Translations under genes and position numbers: made by a program | Shown: positions 23,646 through 31,478 of the stretch, piece by piece | Numbering within the stretch: the first letter of the stretch is position 1 | Layout: each line of letters opens with the position of its first letter | Assembly (NCBI GenBank): GCA_009782265.1 | Contig: WRJM01000006.1 | Span: forward strand, 1-35,287 | Source of the DNA: Oscillospiraceae bacterium | Lineage (GTDB): Bacteria > Bacillota > Clostridia > Oscillospirales > Ruminococcaceae | Reading direction: 5' to 3' | Length of the DNA: 35,287 nucleotides | Notes under the pieces: model-generated | Seen by the model: the letters and a program-made list of their open reading frames with translations, nothing else | Databases searched by the model: none | Told to the model about the DNA's origin: nothing

Positions 23646-23674
23646 ATTATACTATATATTGTAAAAAATTTCAA
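23646..23674 (-). promoter_or_regulatory. Sigma-A-type promoter of trmL-degV
   Basis: On the minus strand TTGAAA (23669-23674) and a perfect TATAAT (23646-23651) are spaced by 17 bp. The -35 begins 2 bp after the pdxK stop codon; no terminator intervenes, so read-through from pdxK is also possible. Confidence 0.82.
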
Positions 23675-23675
23675 G

Positions 23676-24524
23676 TTAAAATTGAATATATTTTGAAAAA
23701 AAGTTATCAGCCGGAAGCAAATGCAGGATTTCTTCAAAGAAAACGCCGTTTCTGGGCAGGGTTTTTCTGTTGAAAGTCAGTTTCACCGCCTCCTGCGTGA
23801 AAGCGGTCGCCATGCTTACGGAATCGGGCAGGTTTTTACCTTTAAGCAGTCCGCCGGTTAAAACCGCCGTAAACAAATCGCCGGTTCCGGGGTAATTCTG
23901 CGGGACGTAATCGCATTTCACAAGCCATCTGCCGTCCGGATTCCCGCCGATATTCACGACAGTATTATCTGTCAGCGCGACGCCGGTAATCACAACGGTT
24001 TCGGTTATTTTCATCAGCCGCTCAAGCTTATCCCCTGCTTCTTCCGCCGTCAGAACGGCTTTATATTCGTCATTAAGCAGAATTGCCGCTTCTGTCAAGT
24101 TCGGCGTAATCACGTCCGCCGCGTGCGCCAGCTCGCTCATTCTGCGCACAAGCTCTTTTGTGTAGGTGCTGTAAACCTTGCCGTCGTCGCCCATAACGGG
24201 GTCTGCGACTTTCAAGGAATCCGGATAGCTTTTAAAAAAATCAAGGCAGTGGTCAATTTGCGCCGATGAAGCAAGAAATCCGCTGTAAACCGCGTTAAAA
24301 CCTATTTCTAATGCCTTGTATTTTTCAAGGCATTTTGGTATAAAATCAGTTAAATCCTGCATAACGGCTTCACCGAAGCCGCCTGTGTGCGTAGCTAAAA
24401 CCGCCGTCGGGACGGGGCAGACCTGAATCCCCATTGCCGACAGAACCGGCAGAATCACTGTCAGCGAACACCGCCCGAAGCCGGACATGTCATGTATTGC
24501 AATAATTCTTTTTTGTTCGTGCAT
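23676..24524 (-). CDS. pdxK: Pyridoxal/pyridoxamine kinase (PdxK/PdxY-like)
   Basis: A 282-aa ribokinase-superfamily enzyme of B6 salvage that phosphorylates pyridoxal-type substrates with ATP. The substrate loop is IHDMSGFGRCSLTV (10-23); TAVLATHTGGFG is a PdxK/PdxY block; ADPVMGDDGK is the superfamily D-P-V-M-G-D motif, and the catalytic Asp is in PGTGDLFTAVL. ATG 24522-24524 has AGGAG five to six bases upstream. It stands alone between two repeat elements and the trmL promoter. PdxK versus PdxY substrate range cannot be told apart here. Confidence 0.92.
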   Translation of the reverse strand: MHEQKRIIAIHDMSGFGRCSLTVILPVLSAMGIQVCPVPTAVLATHTGGFGEAVMQDLTDFIPKCLEKYKALEIGFNAVYSGFLASSAQIDHCLDFFKSYPDSLKVADPVMGDDGKVYSTYTKELVRRMSELAHAADVITPNLTEAAILLNDEYKAVLTAEEAGDKLERLMKITETVVITGVALTDNTVVNIGGNPDGRWLVKCDYVPQNYPGTGDLFTAVLTGGLLKGKNLPDSVSMATAFTQEAVKLTFNRKTLPRNGVFFEEILHLLPADNFFSKYIQF

Positions 24525-24565
24525 TTTTTCTCCTACGTGTTATAATTATATTTATAATGTAAATT

Positions 24566-24652
24566 TGTAGGGGACGACACCCACGGCGTCCCGCCGTATC
24601 ATAATGGCGGTGTTATCACATATACGGGCGACCACGCAGGGTCGCCCCTACA
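24566..24652. repeat. 87-bp MITE-like element with 8-bp terminal inverted repeats
   Basis: The ends TGTAGGGG (24566-24573) and CCCCTACA (24645-24652) are exact inverted repeats. Inside are two further hairpins: GGGACG with CGTCCC (24571-24592) and GGGCGACC with GGTCGCCC (24626-24647). CCGCC (24591-24595) also pairs with GGCGG (24606-24610). From memory, GTAGGGGCGACC-type repeats are frequent in Oscillospiraceae genomes. No open reading frame is supported in it. Confidence 0.75.
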
Positions 24653-24669
24653 TTGCTGATATTTCGTTG

Positions 24670-24727
24670 TAGGGAACGCATTAATGCGTTCCGTTACATT
24701 GCGGAACGGATAAATCCGTTCCCTACG
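24670..24727. repeat. Dispersed double-palindrome repeat, copy B (3' of rimI)
   Basis: Same structure as 2000-2068. The loopless palindrome GGAACGCATTAATGCGTTCC (24673-24692) is followed after a shorter spacer by GGAACGGAT-AA-ATCCGTTCC (24703-24722), with TAGGGAAC and GTTCCCTA at the outer ends. The right end again holds the TAG stop of the adjoining gene, here rimI (24723-24725). Confidence 0.85.
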
Positions 24728-25127
24728 CTTTATACCGATAAACAACCGCGTCGTCGTCCCCGTAATAATTCTTCCTGAGCCCGATTTGTTTGAACCCCGC
24801 GCTTTCATAAAGCCTGATTGCCGCCGCGTTTCTTGAACGTGTTTCAAGAAATACATCACCCCCGCATTTTTCAATGAAACGCAGAAGAAGCTCCTTCGCA
24901 AAACCCTGCCGCCTGTATTCGGGGAGCACGGCAATACGGTACAATTCGCTTTCTTCACCCATTCTGAGCCCTGTCGCATACCCCGCCGGAACAGCGTTCA
25001 CGGTTTTGATTACGGTAGAAGCATGTGTATTATTTAATTGCAATGATATTACCGCCTTACTCCAAGGCTCAGAAAAGCATTTCTGCTCTAATTCATAAAT
25101 AATATCAACAGTTAAAAAATTTTTCAT
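24723..25127 (-). CDS. rimI: Ribosomal-protein-S18-alanine N-acetyltransferase RimI (GNAT)
   Basis: A 134-aa single GNAT domain. The acetyl-CoA loop is VLPEYRRQGFAKELL (about 68-82), and the RimI-type C-terminal block LETRSRNAAAIRLYESAGF is followed by Arg-Lys-Asn-Tyr-Tyr, as in enzymes acetylating the N-terminus of S18. ATG 25125-25127 overlaps the polA stop (25124-25126) in an ATGA arrangement, so translation is coupled. The stop codon TAG is part of dispersed repeat copy B. RimI is often next to tsaB/tsaD; here it is paired with polA instead. Confidence 0.88.
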   Translation of the reverse strand: MKNFLTVDIIYELEQKCFSEPWSKAVISLQLNNTHASTVIKTVNAVPAGYATGLRMGEESELYRIAVLPEYRRQGFAKELLLRFIEKCGGDVFLETRSRNAAAIRLYESAGFKQIGLRKNYYGDDDAVVYRYKA

Positions 25128-27490
25128 TTAGCGTCAAACCATGTCTTCCCGCTTTTTACATCTACCTGCAAAGGAACAGAAAGCTTCACTGCCGCTTCCA
25201 TTTCTTCTTTCAGTAATTTTTCAACCGCCAGCATTTCGTTCATCGGTGCTTCTACAATGAGTTCATCGTGCACCTGTAAAATCAACCGCGCTTTTAAATC
25301 CTGCTCTTTAATTCTATGAAACACACGAATCATCGCAAGTTTTATTATATCTGCCGCTGTCCCTTGAATCGGTGTGTTCATGGCGATTCTTTTTCCCGCC
25401 GCTTCAATATTTTTATTGGTTGAGCTGATTTCCGCGATTAGTCGCTTGCGCCCGAATAAGGTTGAAACCCCGCCGGTTTTTTTCGCGTCCTCAACCACCT
25501 TATCCATATAGGTTTTTACGCCTTTGTATTTCGCAAGATAGCTTTTAATATAACTATCCGCTTCGCTGACAGTTACGCCGATGTCCTTACCAAGCGAGAA
25601 CGCGCCGATTCCGTAGACAATCCCGAAGTTTACGGCTTTCGCGGCAGTTCTGAGCTCGGGTGTAATCCATTCCGGCGGCTGACCAAACACCTGCGATGCC
25701 GTAATGGTGTGAATATCCTCGTTTTCCGCGAACGCTTTTTTCATAATCTCATCGTCCGAAATATGCGCCAATACCCGCAGTTCAATTTGCGAATAGTCCG
25801 CGTCAACTAACATACAGCCGTTTTTGGCACGGAAAAATTTCCGCATCTGCCGCCCCCGCTGTGTTCTGACCGGAATATTCTGTATATTCGGCTCAACGGA
25901 GGAAATGCGCCCCGTCCGTGCAATGGTCTGCATAAAAGTGGTGCGGATTCTGCCGTCCTCACCCACAAGCTTCATTAAACCCATGACATAGGTAGAATTT
26001 AACTTTGCCAATGTGCGGTATTCCGTGATTAACGGAATAATATCATGCTTGTCCGCTAAAAATTCAAGCACGTCCGCGTTGGTTGAGTAGCCGGTTTTTG
26101 TCTTTTTTCCGGTGGGAAGCATAAGTTTTTCAAATAAAATTTCACCAAGCTGTTTCGGGGACGAAATATTGAATTTCTCACCCGCGTATTCGTATATTTC
26201 AGCTTCAAGCCGCTCAATATCGCGGCGCAGTTCTTCGCCGAATGATTCAATACCGTCTCTGTCAAGTTCTATTCCCTCATGCTCCATATTCACCAAAACT
26301 TCAGTCAGCGGAATTTCAATATCCGTTAAAACTTTCATCATCTTTTCTTCCGCAAGTTTTTCGTAAAGCCGCTCATAACCGTAATCTTCAACATTTACGC
26401 CAAGCAGATAAGCCGCTAAAACATTATCAAACACGACATTTTTTATTTCAATACCGCTATCAAGCGCGTAATTCCATAAATCTTTCAGGTCATGGGTTCT
26501 TTTAGGTTCGCCGCCGCTTAAAAAATCCGGCGTGCTTTCGCGGGTTGCGAGGGGGTATTCGGGTACATCGGTAGTAATAGAATTTTCTTCCGCACGTTCA
26601 AGCGGAGCAGTCAATTCTGACAGCGCGGTCACCGCGTCTACATTAAATTTTTTTATAAAAGAAAACATTTCAAGCTCTGTTAAAATCCTTGCAAGCTCTG
26701 CTTCATCGCGCCCGTGCAAAATATAATCGGACAACGCGGCTGAAACAGGAACATTCGTTGCGATTTTGCCGAGTTCACGGCTTAAAAAGCACATTTCCCT
26801 ATCATCGGTCAGCTTCTTTTTTATACCCGTAGTAATATCAAGTGTTTCTAAATTTTCGTAAATAAATTCCACACTGCCGAATTTTTTAATTAAATCAAAC
26901 GCGCCCTTCTCGCCTATCCCTTTCACTCCGGGGATATTGTCGCTTGAATCGCCCATAATCGCCTTAACATCAAGCATTTGCGCCGGTTCTATTCCGTAGG
27001 TTTCCCGAATCAGCTCAGGCGTAAAAACCGTGTCGTCGTTGGTTTTAGCAAGGTTGACGCAAACCTTGTCATTCACAAGCTGAAAAGCGTCGCGGTCGCC
27101 CGTTGCAATGACGCACTCACTGTCTGCGGCAGTTGCAATACCGGCTAATGTCCCCAGAATGTCGTCGGCTTCAAAGCCCTCACATTCTAATACTTTTATA
27201 CCGAGCGCGGCTATAATCTGCTTAATATAAGGCATTTGCACAGCTAAGTCTTCCGGCATACCTTTACGGTTAGCTTTATACACAGTGTATAATTCCGCTC
27301 TGAAGGTTGGCTTTTTCACATCAAAAGCGACAGCAACGGCATCCGGATTGAACTGCTTCATTAATTTCAGGTAAATATTCAGAAAGCCTGTTGTGGCGTG
27401 GGTAAATACGCCTTTTTTATTGGAAAGCGGGCGTATGCCGTAAAAGGCGCGGTTGGCTATACTGTTGCCGTCAATGACTAATAGTTTCAT
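25124..27490 (-). CDS. polA: DNA polymerase I with reduced 3'-5' exonuclease region
   Basis: PolA fills gaps and removes RNA primers. Domains: 5'-3' nuclease about 1-275 (LLVIDGNS, ATGDRDAFQLV, SSDNIPGVKGIGEKGA); a shortened middle region about 300-385; polymerase about 385-788. Polymerase motifs are complete: A, VDADYSQIELR (Asp565); B, RTAAKAVNFGIVYG (Arg614, Lys618, Phe622, Tyr626); C, QVHDELIVE (His741, Asp742). At 788 aa it is roughly 90-140 aa shorter than typical PolA; the loss is in the proofreading-fold region, whose DxE-type first exonuclease motif I cannot find. ATG 27488-27490 has AAAGGA about 10 bases upstream. Coupled to rimI. Confidence 0.96.
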   Translation of the reverse strand: MKLLVIDGNSIANRAFYGIRPLSNKKGVFTHATTGFLNIYLKLMKQFNPDAVAVAFDVKKPTFRAELYTVYKANRKGMPEDLAVQMPYIKQIIAALGIKVLECEGFEADDILGTLAGIATAADSECVIATGDRDAFQLVNDKVCVNLAKTNDDTVFTPELIRETYGIEPAQMLDVKAIMGDSSDNIPGVKGIGEKGAFDLIKKFGSVEFIYENLETLDITTGIKKKLTDDREMCFLSRELGKIATNVPVSAALSDYILHGRDEAELARILTELEMFSFIKKFNVDAVTALSELTAPLERAEENSITTDVPEYPLATRESTPDFLSGGEPKRTHDLKDLWNYALDSGIEIKNVVFDNVLAAYLLGVNVEDYGYERLYEKLAEEKMMKVLTDIEIPLTEVLVNMEHEGIELDRDGIESFGEELRRDIERLEAEIYEYAGEKFNISSPKQLGEILFEKLMLPTGKKTKTGYSTNADVLEFLADKHDIIPLITEYRTLAKLNSTYVMGLMKLVGEDGRIRTTFMQTIARTGRISSVEPNIQNIPVRTQRGRQMRKFFRAKNGCMLVDADYSQIELRVLAHISDDEIMKKAFAENEDIHTITASQVFGQPPEWITPELRTAAKAVNFGIVYGIGAFSLGKDIGVTVSEADSYIKSYLAKYKGVKTYMDKVVEDAKKTGGVSTLFGRKRLIAEISSTNKNIEAAGKRIAMNTPIQGTAADIIKLAMIRVFHRIKEQDLKARLILQVHDELIVEAPMNEMLAVEKLLKEEMEAAVKLSVPLQVDVKSGKTWFDAK

Positions 27491-27524
27491 GGTTGTTTTT
27501 CCTTTATCGGTTAATGTGAATTCC

Positions 27525-29717
27525 CTACCTCTTTTTCCATTTAAACAGTCTTGAAAACCACGATTTCCTTTTGGGCTTCATGCTTCGTCCCTCACTGCGG
27601 ACAGCGCGTTCATACGCGGTTTTATATAACTCAACCTGTATGTCCTTATCATCAGGGCTTGGAGCGGGTTTTATATAATGCCCGTCGCTGTTTTGAACCC
27701 TCACTTTTGTATTGTTTTCTAAAAGCGCGTAAAAATCCTCTAAAATAAGTTCTTTTACTCTGCTGTCCCGAATGGGTGCGGCAACCTCCACCCGCTTTTC
27801 GGTGTTGCGGGTCATAAAGTCGGCGGAGGAAATGTAAACCCTCTGTCTTTGCGCTCTGCCGAAAATATAAATCCTGCTGTGTTCCAAGAACCGCCCGACC
27901 ACGGAGGTTACGGTGATGTTTTCGGTTTCGCCGGGTACACCCGCAATCAGACAGCAGATTCCGCGTACTAAAAGCTGAACTGTGACGCCTTTTTTGCTTG
28001 CTTCCACTAACTTTGCGATGATGTCGCGGTCAGTTAATGAATTGAGCTTTAAACCGATATATCCGTTTTCACCGTGAACGATTTCTGTATCAACCATTTC
28101 CACAACACGCGCTTTTAAGCCTTTCGGCGCAACCAAAAGCGCGCCCGTGTTCCCTACCGCAACGCCCACCGAAAGCGCGTTGAAAATCAGCGATGCGTCC
28201 GCGCCTATATCCTGCGCGCTTGTCATCAATGTCAAGTCGGTGTAAAGCCTTGCCGTGCGTTCGTTATAATTCCCCGTTCCGATTTGTGTGTAATATTTAA
28301 TTCCGGAACCGCTTTTTTTGGTGATTAATAAAAGCTTTGAATGAACTTTCAGGTCGTCCAGCCCGTACATGACGTTTACGCCCGCTTCTTCAAGCCGCAT
28401 TGACCAGCCGATGTTGTTTTCCTCGTCGAACCGCGCACGCAGCTCAACCAAAGCCAGCACGTCCTTACCGTTTTCGGCGGCGGTAATCAGCGCGTTAATG
28501 ATTTTGCTGTCCCTTGCGACGCGGTAGAGCGTAATTTTAATCGAAAACACATCGGGGTCATTGGCGGCTTCTTCAAGAAATTTAATAAATGTTGAAATGC
28601 TTTCATAAGGATAAGATAAAAGTATATCGCCTTTATCAAGCTGTTTGAGAATTTTTTCGTCCGGGTCTGCCATCACCGCTTGCTGAGGATTTAATTTCCC
28701 GAAAAATAATTCCGGACGGTCTTTCAATTTTTCTTCAAGCTCGTTTAAAAATGAAAAGTTGAGCGGCGAGTTAAGTAAAAAAGTGAATTTTTCGCCTATT
28801 TTTAAGTTTAGTTTTGAAACGATTTTATTATAATCTTCCGGTGTGTTTTCTCCTGTAAAATCAATCCGCACCGGCGTCAGCTTTTTGCGTTTTTTCAGCA
28901 TTTCTTCCATAATTTCGCGGAAGTCAAGCTCCATGTCCTCATCATAAACCGCTTCGTTTATGTCTAAATCCGCGTTTCTGGTAATCTTAAAAACAGTTTT
29001 ATCGGTAACAGCATAATTGGAAAAAACCTTGTCGATATAATATAAAATCAAATCTTCCGCTAATATAAAGCGGATAATGCCGCTTTCCGACGGCAGGTAA
29101 AACACGCGCTTAAACACATTCGGCGACAGAACCGGCACAATCCCGACCATGGTATTGCCTTTCTGAGAACCGTCCGCACCGGCTTTTTTCAAAACAGCGG
29201 CGGCGTAAACCTCAAGGTTTTTCAGAAAATGATTGGGGTGCCTTTTGTCAATGACCGACGGCGTAAGCAAAAGCAACAGCTCATTTTTAAACTGCTCCGA
29301 AAGGTATCCCCTGTCGCTTTCGGACAAGGCGGTCGAGCCGGGCGTGCAGTAGGAATTTTCGGGTCTTACCTGAACTAATATTTTTTCTTTTGCGAAGCTT
29401 CTCATAATCTCGCTGTAAGCGTTCGTGAACCGCGGAATCAGTTCTTTGGTTCTTTTTGAAATCAAATCCAACTGTTCTGCCGCGCTCAGGAAAGTTTTAG
29501 TATCAAGTTTTTCTTTTTTAAATAAGGTTTGGTCATGTAATGCACCCACTCTAATCATAAAAAACTCATCCATATTCGAGCGGAAAATGGAAAGAAACCG
29601 CAGTCTTTCAAAAAGCGGAACAGTAACATCCTCCGCTTCCTCCAAAACGCGGGTGTTGAATTTGAGCCATGAAAGTTCTCGGTTATCCATGTAGGGTTTT
29701 ACGGATTCTGTACTCAT
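27525..29717 (-). CDS. ppk1: Polyphosphate kinase 1
   Basis: Ppk1 reversibly makes polyphosphate from ATP and is usually membrane-associated. The N-terminal domain opens YMDNRELSWLKFNTRVLEEA; the catalytic halves carry LKVHSKLLLI, whose His is the phosphorylated residue by analogy with E. coli His435, and IGTGNYNERTARLYTD; RFLEHSRIYIF holds the second conserved His. I start at ATG 29715-29717 (730 aa) with AAGGA seven to eight bases upstream; the longer frame runs into the hairpin-rich gap. It ends 34 bp before polA and may be co-transcribed with it. The tail is basic (KPKRKSWFSRLFKWKKR). Confidence 0.95.
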   Translation of the reverse strand: MSTESVKPYMDNRELSWLKFNTRVLEEAEDVTVPLFERLRFLSIFRSNMDEFFMIRVGALHDQTLFKKEKLDTKTFLSAAEQLDLISKRTKELIPRFTNAYSEIMRSFAKEKILVQVRPENSYCTPGSTALSESDRGYLSEQFKNELLLLLTPSVIDKRHPNHFLKNLEVYAAAVLKKAGADGSQKGNTMVGIVPVLSPNVFKRVFYLPSESGIIRFILAEDLILYYIDKVFSNYAVTDKTVFKITRNADLDINEAVYDEDMELDFREIMEEMLKKRKKLTPVRIDFTGENTPEDYNKIVSKLNLKIGEKFTFLLNSPLNFSFLNELEEKLKDRPELFFGKLNPQQAVMADPDEKILKQLDKGDILLSYPYESISTFIKFLEEAANDPDVFSIKITLYRVARDSKIINALITAAENGKDVLALVELRARFDEENNIGWSMRLEEAGVNVMYGLDDLKVHSKLLLITKKSGSGIKYYTQIGTGNYNERTARLYTDLTLMTSAQDIGADASLIFNALSVGVAVGNTGALLVAPKGLKARVVEMVDTEIVHGENGYIGLKLNSLTDRDIIAKLVEASKKGVTVQLLVRGICCLIAGVPGETENITVTSVVGRFLEHSRIYIFGRAQRQRVYISSADFMTRNTEKRVEVAAPIRDSRVKELILEDFYALLENNTKVRVQNSDGHYIKPAPSPDDKDIQVELYKTAYERAVRSEGRSMKPKRKSWFSRLFKWKKR

Positions 29718-29812
29718 TTTTAAGTCCTTCTTTATAATGAAAATGTTTATAATGTGCAGGTTTTCCGCCTGTTGGCGGGAACAGCGGGACTTCGTCCCGC
29801 AAACGGAGGACT

Positions 29813-29838
29813 GTACTTTTTGTTCGCACAAAAAGTAC
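29813..29838. repeat. 26-bp palindrome with 11-bp arms (GTACTTTTTGT)
   Basis: GTACTTTTTGT (29813-29823) and ACAAAAAGTAC (29828-29838) are exact inverted repeats around the loop TCGC. The design closely matches the palindrome at 30004-30029, so both are likely members of one dispersed family. Confidence 0.8.
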
Positions 29839-30003
29839 CAAAAATGCGCGCCTGCGGCGGGCTTATCCTCTTTTTCAAAAGATTCCTTCTTATAAGATTA
29901 TACACAATGACTGCTACAGATAAGTTTACGCTGACTATGATTAGGTTTAAAGTAGGATTGACTCCTAATAAGAGGACGTAGCCCTCTGCAGGAGCGTGTT
30001 TTG

Positions 30004-30029
30004 GTTACTTTTGCACGGGCAAAAGTAAC
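30004..30029. repeat. 26-bp palindrome with 11-bp arms (GTTACTTTTGC)
   Basis: GTTACTTTTGC (30004-30014) and GCAAAAGTAAC (30019-30029) are exact inverted repeats around the loop ACGG. Arm length and loop length equal those of the palindrome at 29813-29838, with related arm sequence. Confidence 0.8.
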
Positions 30030-30080
30030 AACCCCCGCGGGGAAATCCCCGCAACATCGCATTATATAAATAATCACATT

Positions 30081-30938
30081 TCATTTAATATTTTCAATTA
30101 AATCTGTCAAATAAACATATTCAGGATAATCCCGCCGGATTCTGTCCGCGCACCGCTGACAGAATTTGATTTCCTCCTGCCTGTCATCACGCATAGCCTG
30201 CTTCGCGCCCCAAAGGTGGGTAAAATCATTCTGCGGTTCAAACAGCCTATCCTTGTCAAGCAAGGTTTCAACCGGCTGTTTCAGCCTGTCCGCACACAGC
30301 GCAAGCAGTCTTTGCTCCGCATAAACCATATAGCACAATACATCACCCGTATCTTCCGCCGACTTCATAAAATCAATTGCCATATTGACATAATATTGCT
30401 TAAAGCTTTCATCAGGTAAATATAAAAACGCTGTATTTAGCGGCAGAGCCACGGGTAAAACCGCAGGCTGGGTTTTATAATTAAATCTGCCGTCAAAATT
30501 ATAACCGGATTTCATTTGAAAATAATCTATATCCGGATAAACATTAGGGTTTAAGTCCTCTCTGTGCGCAGCTGTGATTTTAATGTTAAGGTCAAGCTTC
30601 TTCCAAACGATAAAGTCCGTGTCAATCATAACAACAGGGGACGGCGTTTCCCGCAGGGCTAACAGCTTCCCCGCCGCCCAGAACATCACCGGATTAATCC
30701 CCTCCAAGTCATCGGGAAGAATCGCTTTAACTTCATTCCATATTGAAGTTATACCGATTTTTTTATAATAATCCGCGGAAGCTAAGTCGCAGACTAAATC
30801 AATTTTACCGTTTTTTTTTCGCCACGTCAATGCTGATAAAACCGTGTTGTATAAATCGAATTTTTCTATTTTTAACTTAGCATTTATGCCGTTTTTTGCA
30901 AAGAAAGGCGCGAATGAATTCACATGGATTGCTCTCAT
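30081..30938 (-). CDS. Glycosyltransferase-like protein with a DxD motif (DUF6734-like)
   Basis: A 285-aa cytosolic protein. It starts MRAIHVNSFAPFF and carries a Rossmann-like first half with IDLVCDLASADYYKKIGI, then FWAAGKLLAL, then VVMIDTDFIVWKKL, where DTD (106-108) looks like the metal and nucleotide-sugar motif of GT-A enzymes. From memory it resembles families annotated DUF6734; this needs a search. ATG 30936-30938 overlaps the stop of the 168-aa gene (ATGA) with GGGG nine to ten bases upstream; the longer open frame would wrongly overlap that gene. Tight coupling suggests it acts with, or on, the 168-aa protein. The acceptor and sugar are unknown. Confidence 0.65.
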   Translation of the reverse strand: MRAIHVNSFAPFFAKNGINAKLKIEKFDLYNTVLSALTWRKKNGKIDLVCDLASADYYKKIGITSIWNEVKAILPDDLEGINPVMFWAAGKLLALRETPSPVVMIDTDFIVWKKLDLNIKITAAHREDLNPNVYPDIDYFQMKSGYNFDGRFNYKTQPAVLPVALPLNTAFLYLPDESFKQYYVNMAIDFMKSAEDTGDVLCYMVYAEQRLLALCADRLKQPVETLLDKDRLFEPQNDFTHLWGAKQAMRDDRQEEIKFCQRCADRIRRDYPEYVYLTDLIENIK

Positions 30939-31441
30939 ATAATATGCACCCCGTACCCGCCGAAATGATTCAGTGCACAGCTTCCGAAGGCATATGAACC
31001 AAAGCTCCCGTAATGCCCGAAACTTCCGTAACTCCCGAATGAACCTGAACCGAACCGGTAAGAATCGGATGTATAAAACGAGCCCGAGCTGTAGGATTGA
31101 AAGCTTCCGGTCAGCCATAAACCGAAACTGCTTTTCAACGGCGTGGTTAGATGTATTAAAGGCGTGTTTTGATGTATTGACGGCGGGTTAAATATTACTA
31201 TTTTATAATCTTCCGGCGGTTTTTCACTTAATCCGAAAGCGTAGGCAAGACGTGCGTTTAAGTCATTGCTGTAGGCTGTTTGGGTTAATTTACGGACATA
31301 AAGCTCGCCGCCGTTGGCGATTAACCAAGGCATAAGACTGCCGCCCGATAAATACCCGCGCAGAGAGGTTATATCGAAATTGCTTTTTATATCTTCGGCG
31401 TGCCAAATCTTAACCCCGTTTAGCCATAGACAGCAGTTCAT
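30935..31441 (-). CDS. 168-aa protein with small N-terminal domain and Gly/Ser/Phe/Tyr-rich repeat tail
   Basis: I do not recognise the family. Residues 1-100 look folded and contain FDITSLRGYLSGGSLMPWL (22-40) followed by a short helical part ending in AYAFGL, reminiscent of a small domain in various hypothetical proteins. From about 104 the sequence becomes low-complexity: repeats of the type GSF, GSY and GHY, with units such as FGSYGSFGHYGSFGSY (135-150), and a lone Cys155. There is no signal peptide or membrane helix. ATG 31439-31441 has GGAG 11 bases upstream. The stop overlaps the start of the glycosyltransferase-like gene. The tail could be a substrate for modification or a flexible linker; both are inferences. 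Confidence 0.65.
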   Translation of the reverse strand: MNCCLWLNGVKIWHAEDIKSNFDITSLRGYLSGGSLMPWLIANGGELYVRKLTQTAYSNDLNARLAYAFGLSEKPPEDYKIVIFNPPSIHQNTPLIHLTTPLKSSFGLWLTGSFQSYSSGSFYTSDSYRFGSGSFGSYGSFGHYGSFGSYAFGSCALNHFGGYGVHII

Positions 31442-31478
31442 TTTTTTCTAATCTCCAATAAAAATTATAAGAGCCTGT

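Larger units (their letters stand above)
29718..30080. other. Gene-free, hairpin-rich intergenic stretch
   Basis: No supported coding region in 363 bp. At least four hairpins are present: GCGGGAC-TTC-GTCCCGC (29784-29800), an 11-bp-arm palindrome at 29813-29838, a second at 30004-30029, and GCGGGG-AAAT-CCCCGC (30037-30052). Smaller inverted pairs (TAGGA/TCCTA near 29955-29970) lie between. The layout suggests a remnant composite of dispersed repeats. The hairpins nearest the glycosyltransferase-like gene could also end its transcript, though none has a long T-run. No ppk1 promoter could be assigned. Confidence 0.7.

Noticed and set aside
24599-24979. 126-codon open frame antisense-offset within rimI and the repeats
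   Set aside because: It is out of frame with the clear GNAT gene and its 3' half is made of palindromic repeat sequence.
27507-27527. TAGGGAA at the ppk1 stop codon as a third copy of the dispersed repeat
   Set aside because: Only seven bases match and no palindrome follows; it could be a relic or chance.
30935-31441. The 168-aa gene as a spurious low-complexity frame
   Set aside because: It has a ribosome site, a folded-looking N-terminal half and an ATGA junction with the next gene, so I kept it.
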